Part shown: positions 1-4,624 of the stretch, one piece after another
How positions within the stretch are numbered: the first letter of the stretch is position 1
How the letters are laid out: each line of letters opens with the position of its first letter
Source: an uncultured Methanomassiliicoccaceae archaeon
GTDB lineage: Archaea > Thermoplasmatota > Thermoplasmata > Methanomassiliicoccales > Methanomethylophilaceae
DNA length: 9,521 nucleotides
Reading direction: 5' to 3'
Assembly (NCBI GenBank): GCA_945492685.1
Contig: CALYUZ010000018.1
Span: 1 to 9,521 of the forward strand
The notes under the pieces: generated by a model
What the model was told of the DNA's origin: nothing
The model's input: only the letters and a program-made list of their open reading frames with translations
The model's database searches: none
Program-made: the position numbers and the translations under genes

Positions 1-168
1 GCCCCTGTACATTAACACCTCTCCCACGTCGATGGTGTTGGGCTCGGTGACGATGAGGCTTCCGCATACGATCATGTGCGGTTCCCCCTCAGGGGAGACC
101 GTGGCCATGACCTTCTTCGTGTCCGGATGTTTGATCATCCTGATGACGGGTTCCGGCATCTGGACCAT
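1..168 (-). CDS. Pyridoxamine 5'-phosphate oxidase-like FMN-binding protein (N-terminal part)
   Basis: The reverse strand from 168 reads 56 codons without a stop and runs off the left edge, so only the N-terminus is present. It begins MVQMPEPVIRMIKHPDTKKV and continues with MATVSPEGEPHMIVCGSL, then TIDVGEVLM. A helix followed by a 'lATVspdGxPH' beta hairpin is characteristic of the PNPOx-like split-barrel flavoproteins, which bind FMN or F420 as dimers. Many archaeal members are unassigned oxidoreductases rather than true PdxH, and nothing here identifies the substrate. The ATG at 168 is preferred over the in-frame ATG at 159 because a GGGAG stretch lies about 10 nt upstream of 168. The gene is last in an apparent minus-strand run with the PAS protein and a small membrane ORF, 20 nt after the latter. 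Family call fairly sure; function unknown. Confidence 0.75.
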   Translation of the reverse strand, partial: MVQMPEPVIRMIKHPDTKKVMATVSPEGEPHMIVCGSLIVTEPNTIDVGEVLMYRG

Positions 169-188
169 GGTTTTTCACTCTCCCGGGT

Positions 189-284
189 TCACTCCTGTTC
201 TGCTCTCTTCAGGTTCAATGCCCCGAGGATGATCAGGTAGGCGGCACCGCAGATAATGAGTCCGAGGAAATCAGCAATCATCAT
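189..284 (-). CDS. Possible 31-residue single-span membrane protein
   Basis: An open frame on the reverse strand starts ATGATGATT at 284 and stops TGA at 189-191. It encodes 31 residues: MMIADFLG, then a hydrophobic stretch rich in I, L, G and A (about residues 5-24), then the charged tail LKRAEQE. This is one short transmembrane helix with a positively charged, probably cytoplasmic, C-terminus. It fits between the PAS gene (27 nt upstream) and the PNPOx-like gene (20 nt downstream) and would be co-transcribed with both. No strong ribosome site is visible. A competing 7-codon reading frame (MCGMCDS) starts at 304 and ends in TGA overlapping this ATG, which would suit translational coupling. 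I do not recognise a family. It could be chance, but the composition is strongly membrane-like and the spacing is gene-like. Confidence 0.4.
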   Translation of the reverse strand: MMIADFLGLIICGAAYLIILGALNLKRAEQE

Positions 285-311
285 GAGTCGCACATCCCGC
301 ACATGTGTATT

Positions 312-677
312 TTATTCCTTCGCCTGAACGGGGCGGAGGTGCTGAACTACCAGTTCCAGCTTCCCGTGGTTGAAGTAGGGGATTGTGGAACAGTCGCACT
401 GGATGTTGGTGTTGGGGATGACCCTGCGTTTGGTCGTGTTCACGGGGGATCCGACGCTGGTGATGTTGACCTGACAGTCCTCGCAGGACACGGTGTTTCC
501 GAAGAGCGTGTAGCATTTCCTTCCGATGACGTCGTCCACGGACTTTCCGAAGGCCTTCTCCCCGGCCCTGTTCATCCAGATGATGGTGTGTTCGGAATCA
601 TGGATGACGATGATGTCGTCGATGGCGTCCAGGATCATGTTCATGAGCTTCTCGGTATAGATTTCGGGTTTTTCCAT
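312..677 (-). CDS. Small single-PAS-domain sensor protein with clustered cysteines
   Basis: This 121-residue protein is essentially one PAS domain. A short helix (residues 8-20, LMNMILDAIDD) leads into IIVIHDSEHTIIWMNRAGEKAFG, the usual PAS start with the N-R-A-G-E/K-x-F signature, and it ends with the strands KLELVVQHLRPV. There is no kinase, GGDEF, HTH or transmembrane part, so it must act through a partner. It carries five cysteines in two groups: C55, C65 and C68 (C-x9-C-x2-C around GRKCYTLF...SCEDC) and C94/C96 (QCDC). The first pattern recurs in many anaerobe PAS domains and could hold a metal, an Fe-S cluster or a redox disulfide; that is inference. A strong Shine-Dalgarno fixes the start at 677. 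The gene is divergent from the ferredoxin-NADP reductase gene and first in a run with a small membrane ORF and a flavoprotein. Confidence 0.85.
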   Translation of the reverse strand: MEKPEIYTEKLMNMILDAIDDIIVIHDSEHTIIWMNRAGEKAFGKSVDDVIGRKCYTLFGNTVSCEDCQVNITSVGSPVNTTKRRVIPNTNIQCDCSTIPYFNHGKLELVVQHLRPVQAKE

Positions 678-683
678 AGCCAG

Positions 684-691
684 ACCTCCTC
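684..691 (-). promoter_or_regulatory. Ribosome binding site of the PAS gene
   Basis: The reverse strand reads GAGGAGGT, 6 nt before the ATG at 677. It is a near-perfect match to the archaeal anti-Shine-Dalgarno sequence and decides this start codon. Confidence 0.8.
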
Positions 692-710
692 ACTAAAGCT
701 ATTTACTATG

Positions 711-718
711 TATAAAAA
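711..718 (-). promoter_or_regulatory. Probable TATA box of the PAS-gene cluster
   Basis: The reverse strand carries TTTTTATA here. A TATA element centred near 715 predicts a start site around 688-690, giving a very short leader that barely contains the Shine-Dalgarno at 684-691. The position is plausible but somewhat tight. Confidence 0.45.
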
Positions 719-765
719 CAGGAGCAGAACGGGGGCTGGACTAAATGTCCGTGAAGTGTTGATGG

Positions 766-793
766 ATTACGTAGTAATAATACGAATTTCGTA
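766..793. promoter_or_regulatory. Two adjacent inverted repeats in the PAS / ferredoxin-reductase divergent region
   Basis: ATTAC-GTA-GTAAT (766-778) and TACGA-ATT-TCGTA (781-793; the symmetry also reads TACGAA-T-TTCGTA) are perfect inverted repeats only 2 nt apart. They lie about 50 bp upstream of the PAS TATA box and about 70 bp upstream of the reductase TATA box, so they suit an activator or a bridging regulator of both directions. The second repeat recurs at 6395-6407. Confidence 0.45.
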
Positions 794-861
794 GATAAAA
801 AACGGTTTTCCAGTGTTCTATGACGTCCGAGAGTGATAAATCGAAGGAACGGGACTTAATA

Positions 862-870
862 GTTTATATA
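862..870 (+). promoter_or_regulatory. TATA box of the ferredoxin-NADP reductase gene
   Basis: GTTTATATA is centred about 28 nt before the ATG at 895. This is the archaeal TATA-to-start-site distance, so the mRNA is predicted to be leaderless or nearly so. Consistent with that, no Shine-Dalgarno precedes the ATG. Confidence 0.65.
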
Positions 871-887
871 GGGTAATGAAATACCCT
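870..887. promoter_or_regulatory. Candidate operator between TATA box and start of the reductase gene
   Basis: AGGGTA-ATGAAA-TACCCT is a perfect 6-bp inverted repeat with a 6-bp spacer. It abuts the TATA box and ends 7 nt before the ATG. Archaeal repressors commonly bind in this position and block polymerase recruitment. Its right half, extended to ATACCCTG, recurs in the ferredoxin promoter at 2134-2141. Confidence 0.5.
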
Positions 888-894
888 GCCTCCA

Positions 895-1830
895 ATGTGC
901 TACGACGTTGTCATAATAGGTGCTGGGCCCGGAGGGCTCACTGCTGGAATTTACGCTAGGTCCAAGATGATGGAGACCCTCATCCTGGATGCGGGACGCG
1001 TCGGAGGACAGCTCGTCAGCCTCTATCCCGAGAAGGGAATCCACAACTATCCCGGGTTCGAGACGATCCAGGCCAGGAAGCTCTCCGACAAGCTCTACGC
1101 CCAGGCCGAGTCCATGGGATGCATCATCAAGGAGAACGAGAAGGCCATCGATATCCTCAACGGCGACAACGAGCTCGTGGTGACCACCCCCAAGGGGGAG
1201 TACCACACCAAGTCTGTCATCGTGGCCATCGGAATGGGCAGCTTCAAGCCCAAGAAGATGGGATGCCCCGGAGAGGACGAGCTCGAGGGCAAGGGTGTGA
1301 CGTACATCCTTCCCGCCAAGGAGGACCTCGTCGGAAAGAAGGTCACCATGTTCGGAGGAGGGAACTCCGCCATCGACATGGCGCTCGTATCAGATTCGGT
1401 CACGGACACCACCCTGGTGCACAGGAGGGCGGAGTTCAGGGCCGACGAGAGCACGCTGCAGGATCTGAAGAAGAGTGCCATAAAGACGGTCATGAGTGCT
1501 TCACTCGTCTCTATCAACGGAACCGACAAGGTAGAGTCCGTCACATTGAAGCAGGACGACAAGGAGTTCGATGTCCCCACGGACCTCGTGGTCATCAACA
1601 TCGGAATCTCCGCGGACCTGGAGGATCTCAAGCACTGGGACCTGGAGCTCACCGACGATGGACTCGTGAAGGTCGGATTCGACATGTCCACGAACCGTCC
1701 CGGTATCTTCGCATGCGGTGACGCCGTGAGCTACCCCGGCAAGTACAAGCAGATCACCACCGCCTGCGGTGAGGCCACCACTGCGGTTCTGATGGCGTAC
1801 AAGTTCGCCAAGAAGCCCTACTGGGCTTGA
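895..1830 (+). CDS. Thioredoxin-reductase-like ferredoxin-NADP+ reductase
   Basis: This 311-residue cytosolic flavoprotein has two Rossmann folds. The FAD fold begins at once (YDVVIIGAGPGGLTAGIYA, about residues 3-21), and the NADPH fold is FGGGNSAIDMAL followed by HRRAEFRAD, whose arginines fit the 2'-phosphate of NADPH. The FAD-contact motif FACGDAV lies near the C-terminus. The CxxC expected just before the NADPH fold in thioredoxin reductase is absent; the sequence there is VTYILPAKEDLVGKK. The segment GGQLVSLYPEKGI with GFETIQA matches the TrxR-like ferredoxin-NADP reductases (YumC type), and the protein ends in aromatic KPYWA, as those enzymes use a C-terminal aromatic cap over the flavin. 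The inferred role is electron exchange between ferredoxin and NADP(H). A ferredoxin gene faces it downstream and shares a promoter 8-mer. Many databases would label it TrxB. Confidence 0.8.
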   Translation: MCYDVVIIGAGPGGLTAGIYARSKMMETLILDAGRVGGQLVSLYPEKGIHNYPGFETIQARKLSDKLYAQAESMGCIIKENEKAIDILNGDNELVVTTPKGEYHTKSVIVAIGMGSFKPKKMGCPGEDELEGKGVTYILPAKEDLVGKKVTMFGGGNSAIDMALVSDSVTDTTLVHRRAEFRADESTLQDLKKSAIKTVMSASLVSINGTDKVESVTLKQDDKEFDVPTDLVVINIGISADLEDLKHWDLELTDDGLVKVGFDMSTNRPGIFACGDAVSYPGKYKQITTACGEATTAVLMAYKFAKKPYWA

Positions 1831-1846
1831 AACCCCAAACAACCCC

Positions 1847-1857
1847 TTTCCTTTTTT
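1847..1857 (+). terminator. T-rich terminator after the ferredoxin-NADP reductase gene
   Basis: TTTCCTTTTTT begins 16 nt after the stop codon. Archaeal RNA polymerase terminates at such runs of T without needing a hairpin. Confidence 0.6.
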
Positions 1858-1863
1858 CGGATC

Positions 1864-1899
1864 CACCCGTCTCCATGGTCATGGATGCATCTGTGGGTG
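1864..1899. repeat. Nested inverted repeats in the convergent spacer
   Basis: TCCATG-GT-CATGGA (1872-1885) is a perfect 6-bp inverted repeat. It sits inside an outer CACCC (1864-1868) / GGGTG (1895-1899) pair. It may be part of the transcription end region of the convergent reductase and ferredoxin genes; nothing shows a specific role. No gene is visible between 1831 and 1960. Confidence 0.3.
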
Positions 1900-1926
1900 A
1901 GGTATAATCAGAATGATGAAGGAAGA

Positions 1927-1943
1927 CGGCGGGTTTACCGCCG
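1927..1943 (-). terminator. Hairpin terminator after the ferredoxin gene
   Basis: A perfect 6-bp stem CGGCGG / CCGCCG with a 5-nt loop lies 17 nt past the ferredoxin stop codon. On the reverse strand it is followed by the pyrimidine-rich TCTTCCTTCATCATTCTG. Confidence 0.5.
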
Positions 1944-1960
1944 GATTTGTGCGAACACCA

Positions 1961-2125
1961 TCACTCGGTGATGGCTCCGGCGGGACACTCGTCAACACAT
2001 GCTCCGCAGTCAACGCATTTTCCAGCGTCGATGACGGCGACATCGTCGATGGTGATAGCATCCTGGGGGCACACATCTGCGCATGCACCGCATGCGACAC
2101 AGTCGTTTGCAACAACCTGAGGCAT
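1961..2125 (-). CDS. 2[4Fe-4S] ferredoxin, 54 residues
   Basis: The reverse strand from ATG 2125 to TGA 1961-1963 encodes a clostridial-type ferredoxin. The first cluster motif is CVACGACADVCP (residues 9-20) and the second is CVDCGACVDECP (residues 37-48), each C-x2-C-x2-C-x3-C-P, so it should bind two low-potential [4Fe-4S] clusters. The length of 54 residues is normal for the family. It is acidic and has no signal or membrane segment, so it is a soluble cytosolic electron carrier. It converges on the ferredoxin-NADP reductase gene 130 bp away, its most obvious partner, although methanogens have many ferredoxin users. A TATA box centred near 2160 predicts a leader of about 9 nt, containing only a weak GGTG. 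Identification is essentially certain; the physiological partner is inferred. Confidence 0.95.
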   Translation of the reverse strand: MPQVVANDCVACGACADVCPQDAITIDDVAVIDAGKCVDCGACVDECPAGAITE

Positions 2126-2133
2126 ATTACACC

Positions 2134-2141
2134 ATACCCTG
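2134..2141. promoter_or_regulatory. ATACCCTG element shared with the reductase promoter
   Basis: This 8-mer is identical to positions 881-888 in the reductase promoter. It lies between the ferredoxin TATA box and its ATG, 8 nt from the start codon. It is a single half-site here, without the inverted partner seen at 870-887. Confidence 0.35.
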
Positions 2142-2154
2142 ATTTTTTCTGGTT

Positions 2155-2164
2155 GGTTATATAT
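2155..2164. promoter_or_regulatory. Shared TATA element between ferredoxin and amidohydrolase genes
   Basis: The reverse strand reads ATATATAACC, placing the ferredoxin start site near 2134. On the forward strand the same stretch reads GGTTATATAT, which would give a start site near 2187 for the amidohydrolase gene. No other good TATA box serves either gene in this 75-bp gap, so one near-symmetric element may serve both directions. Confidence 0.45.
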
Positions 2165-2187
2165 GTTCCCATTTGTGCTTGAATTAT

Positions 2188-2197
2188 TACATATGTA
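2188..2197. promoter_or_regulatory. Palindrome TACATATGTA before the amidohydrolase gene
   Basis: This perfect 10-bp palindrome ends 3 nt before the ATG at 2201 and coincides with the start site predicted from the TATA element at 2155-2164. It may be an operator, though an AT-rich palindrome of this size could also be chance. Confidence 0.3.
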
Positions 2198-2200
2198 CTG

Positions 2201-3319
2201 ATGCTACACACCTTTTCACCCGACAGTGTTCTCTATCGGCTTGCGCATCACCCTGTTGTGAGAGCAGAGGATCTTTCCAAGGGAGAATACGTCCTGTCGG
2301 GATACATATCGGACCGTCGCGGGATCCGCCCAGGTCATGCTGTGGTCTCGGACGGTACCGTGACATCGGTACGGGAAGGTGAGGCGGAGGATGCCGATAT
2401 CCACGCGGTGATGGTCAGGGGGATAGTGAACGGCCACACCCATTGTGCGGACTACGGTCTCAGCATACCGCCCGGTATCGGCCTGGAGGAGCTGGTGGCA
2501 CCCCCGGATGGACTTAAGCACAGGTATCTGAGGGAATCATCGGAGGATGTCCTCACGGACTCGATGTCATCTTTCTCGAATGATTCCGCATCCTTCGGGA
2601 CGGATTATTTCGTGGATTTCCGCGAGGGAGGTCTGGAAGGGTGCCGCATGCTCAGGAAAGCCTCCCCCGACGCATTGGTCCTCGGACGTCCACAATCACC
2701 CGTCTTCGACCCCGAGGAGGTGTCATCGATACTCGACGTAGCCGACGGCATAGGGATATCCAGCATATCCGACATGCCGTTCGACTACATCGAGGCGGTT
2801 GCGGACGAGGTCCGTTCCCGCAGGGGGATCTTCGCCATACACGTGAGCGAGAGGGTCAGGGAGGACATCGACGCCGTCCTGTCACTGGACCCGGCCTTCG
2901 TGGTCCACATGTGCGAGGCAACCGACGACGATCTCCTGAAATGCGCCGAGGCGGAGGTCCCGATCGTGGTCTGTCCCAGGTCCAACGCCTACTTCGGGAA
3001 GGAGGCGCCGGTGGAGAGGATGCAGTCCTGTGGTGTCGACATCTGCCTGGGGACAGACAACGGCATGCTCGCATCTCCGGACATGATCGCCGAGGCATCC
3101 CGCATGCTGGGGCTGTTGGAGAGGCGGGGAGGTGACCCCGACGGGGTCTGGAGCACCCTGTCGAACGTTCTGGGAAAGTTATTATATCGCCAGAAAGAGA
3201 TTATTCATCCAACCGGAAGGGACCGTTTGGCGGTAATCCCGATGGACGGCGATGATCCGCTGTCCGCATTGAGGGGGTACCGCGGGGACGGTTTCGGACT
3301 GGAGATCAAAGGAGTGTAA
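2201..3319 (+). CDS. Amidohydrolase-superfamily metal-dependent hydrolase, substrate unknown
   Basis: This 372-residue cytosolic protein has the amidohydrolase plan. A short N-terminal beta region (residues 1-70, including GHAVVSDGTVTSVREG) precedes a TIM barrel. The barrel carries the metal pair HTH (H79, H81 in VNGHTHCADYG), H214 (FAIHVSE), H236 (VVHMCEA) and D286 (CLGTDNGML). CPRSNAYFG (258-266) is the strand seen before the catalytic Asp in the cytosine deaminase / chlorohydrolase / SAH-deaminase branch, so a deaminase or related hydrolase is likely. The unusual stretch LVAPPDGLKHRYL follows the HxH strand. A final short beta segment (IIHPTGRDRLAVIPM) resembles the composite-domain return. 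The start at 2201 is supported because an upstream ATG at 2193 meets a stop within three codons; no Shine-Dalgarno is visible. It may head the usp-CBS-glyS run, 12 nt from usp. Confidence 0.8.
   Translation: MLHTFSPDSVLYRLAHHPVVRAEDLSKGEYVLSGYISDRRGIRPGHAVVSDGTVTSVREGEAEDADIHAVMVRGIVNGHTHCADYGLSIPPGIGLEELVAPPDGLKHRYLRESSEDVLTDSMSSFSNDSASFGTDYFVDFREGGLEGCRMLRKASPDALVLGRPQSPVFDPEEVSSILDVADGIGISSISDMPFDYIEAVADEVRSRRGIFAIHVSERVREDIDAVLSLDPAFVVHMCEATDDDLLKCAEAEVPIVVCPRSNAYFGKEAPVERMQSCGVDICLGTDNGMLASPDMIAEASRMLGLLERRGGDPDGVWSTLSNVLGKLLYRQKEIIHPTGRDRLAVIPMDGDDPLSALRGYRGDGFGLEIKGV
3179..3188 (+). promoter_or_regulatory. Possible internal promoter near the 3' end of the amidohydrolase gene
   Basis: TTATTATATC forms an AT-rich island in a GC-rich gene, encoded with untypical codons (TTA TTA TAT). 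A TATA box here would give a start site near 3210 and a leader of about 120 nt for the usp-CBS-glyS genes. It could equally be a local codon fluctuation. Confidence 0.3.
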
Positions 3320-3324
3320 GGAGG
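3320..3324 (+). promoter_or_regulatory. Ribosome binding site of usp
   Basis: GGAGG, followed by AGCAGAA, lies 7 nt before the ATG at 3332 and directly after the upstream stop codon. This fixes the start and indicates translation from an internal mRNA position, meaning usp is co-transcribed with sequence upstream. Confidence 0.75.
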
Positions 3325-3331
3325 AGCAGAA

Positions 3332-3772
3332 ATGGGTTTCAAGAACATCCTGGTACCTACGGACGGAAGCGAATACACTAAGGCCGCCATCGTCAAGGCG
3401 ATGGAGCTGGCGAAGCTATCCGGCGGAAGGATAACCGCCCTCTACGTGCTCGATCAGACGATCCTGACCAACATGCCGATGGACACGGCGGTCATGAACG
3501 TCTACAACACGCTCGAGAAGGAGGGAAAGGAGGCCCTGGATTTCGTCAAGGACCTCGGAGCCCAGGAGGGCGTGGAGACCGAGGTCTCGATCAAGGAGGG
3601 AACACCCGTCAAGGTCATCCTCGAGGAATCCTCCAAGTACGACATCATCGTGATGGGTACCCTGGGAAGGACCGGAATGTCCAAGCTTCTTATGGGAAGC
3701 GTCGCCGAGAGGGTCGTCAGAGCCTCACAATGTCCGGTCATGGTCGTAAGGGCACCCGAGGTTGGGAATTAA
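3332..3772 (+). CDS. Universal stress protein (UspA family), ATP-binding type
   Basis: This 146-residue single Usp domain has normal family length. The N-terminus MGFKNILVPTDGSEYTKAA is the classic first strand and loop. The C-terminal VMGTLGRTGMSKLLMGSVAE fits the ATP-binding pattern G-x2-G-x9-G-S/T, so this is expected to be an ATP-binding member. It ends with the usual CPVMVVRAP strand. Usp proteins are cytosolic dimers whose roles in archaea are mostly undefined; nucleotide sensing is inferred. Its TAA abuts the ATG of the four-CBS gene directly (TAAATG), so the two are almost certainly co-translated, and glyS follows with an overlap. A strong Shine-Dalgarno precedes it. Family identification is very sure. 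Confidence 0.93.
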   Translation: MGFKNILVPTDGSEYTKAAIVKAMELAKLSGGRITALYVLDQTILTNMPMDTAVMNVYNTLEKEGKEALDFVKDLGAQEGVETEVSIKEGTPVKVILEESSKYDIIVMGTLGRTGMSKLLMGSVAERVVRASQCPVMVVRAPEVGN

Positions 3773-4624
3773 ATGAGCAAGACAATAGCAGACATCATGG
3801 TACCCGCACCCATCGTGGTGGAGGTCCCCGGAAGCCGCAGCGACGCAATCAACATCATGGTGAGGAACAAGCTCACCGGACTCCCCGTCGTCCGTGCATC
3901 CGACGGAAAGCTCATGGGAGTCGTCTCCAGGAGGGATATCTTCCGCAAGTTCGACGAGGACCAGCTGTCCCTGATCATGAAGAAGGGATGCATCACCATC
4001 GCACCCGATGCGACCGTCGAGGAGGCGGCGAAGATCTTCAGCGAGAAGAGGATCCACAGGCTCCCCGTCGTCGAGGACGGCAAGCTCGTCGGTATCGTCA
4101 CACCCACCGACCTCCTGTCCCTGGTGAAGGACATGAAGACCCCTCTGCTGGCGGAGGATGTCATCAGGACCACATGCATCACATCCTACGAGGACGAGCC
4201 CCTGTCGTACACCGTTCCCTCCATGAGGATCAGCGACTCGGCGGCCAATCCCGTCTTGGACGCACAGGGGAACCTCGTCGGTATCATCACCGACCGTGAC
4301 CTGTTCAGCGACCAGGTCAAGGATCCCGAGGCCCTCAAGGCCCTGGGCATCAGCGACGTGGACAACCTCGCCGGATACAGGAACGTCCTGCCCCTGTTCT
4401 ACTCGGCCACGGACAAGTACCTGTCCGAGGACAAGAAGGTCAAGGACTTCATGGTCAAGAACCCCCTGACCGTGTTCAAGAAGACAAACCTCTCGGAAGT
4501 CGCCAAGGTGATGATCGCCAACGACTTCGGTCAGATACCCGTGCACGGCACAAAGGACGAACTCGTCGGCATGATTTATGATGTAGATGTCCTATGCGCC
4601 CTCTCAGGTAATACTGATGAGTGA
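3773..4624 (+). CDS. Four-CBS-domain protein
   Basis: This 283-residue protein is built only of CBS motifs, arranged as two Bateman modules. CBS1 is at about residues 4-60 (ending GVVSRRDIF), CBS2 at 65-120 (GIVTPTDLL), CBS3 at 126-180 (GIITDRDLF) and CBS4 at 225-278 (GMIYDVDVL). The first three keep the S/T-x-x-D ribose-binding motif of adenine-nucleotide-binding CBS domains; in CBS4 the S/T is Tyr, so that site may be degenerate. A linker of about 40 residues (182-222, including a LFYSATDKYLSEDKK segment) separates CBS3 from CBS4. Such proteins sense AMP, ADP, ATP or SAM, but no effector domain is present, so the target must be a partner. The gene starts right at the stop of usp and overlaps glyS by 8 nt. 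A link to translation is suggested only by context. Confidence 0.9.
   Translation: MSKTIADIMVPAPIVVEVPGSRSDAINIMVRNKLTGLPVVRASDGKLMGVVSRRDIFRKFDEDQLSLIMKKGCITIAPDATVEEAAKIFSEKRIHRLPVVEDGKLVGIVTPTDLLSLVKDMKTPLLAEDVIRTTCITSYEDEPLSYTVPSMRISDSAANPVLDAQGNLVGIITDRDLFSDQVKDPEALKALGISDVDNLAGYRNVLPLFYSATDKYLSEDKKVKDFMVKNPLTVFKKTNLSEVAKVMIANDFGQIPVHGTKDELVGMIYDVDVLCALSGNTDE

Noticed and set aside
303..794. 163-codon plus-strand frame opposite the PAS gene
   Set aside because: Antisense to the PAS domain, which has a strong ribosome site and family motifs; the frame also runs through the divergent promoter region.
1913..2182. 89-codon plus-strand frame opposite the ferredoxin
   Set aside because: The opposite strand carries two perfect C-x2-C-x2-C-x3-CP motifs; the plus frame is its mirror.
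3725..4546. 273-codon minus-strand frame opposite the four-CBS gene
   Set aside because: Antisense shadow of a gene with four recognisable CBS domains; no family match and no promoter.
4587..4616. Ten-codon upstream start for glyS
   Set aside because: The ATG at 4617 has AGGT at the right distance, gives a family-like N-terminus and reduces the overlap with the CBS gene to 8 nt.
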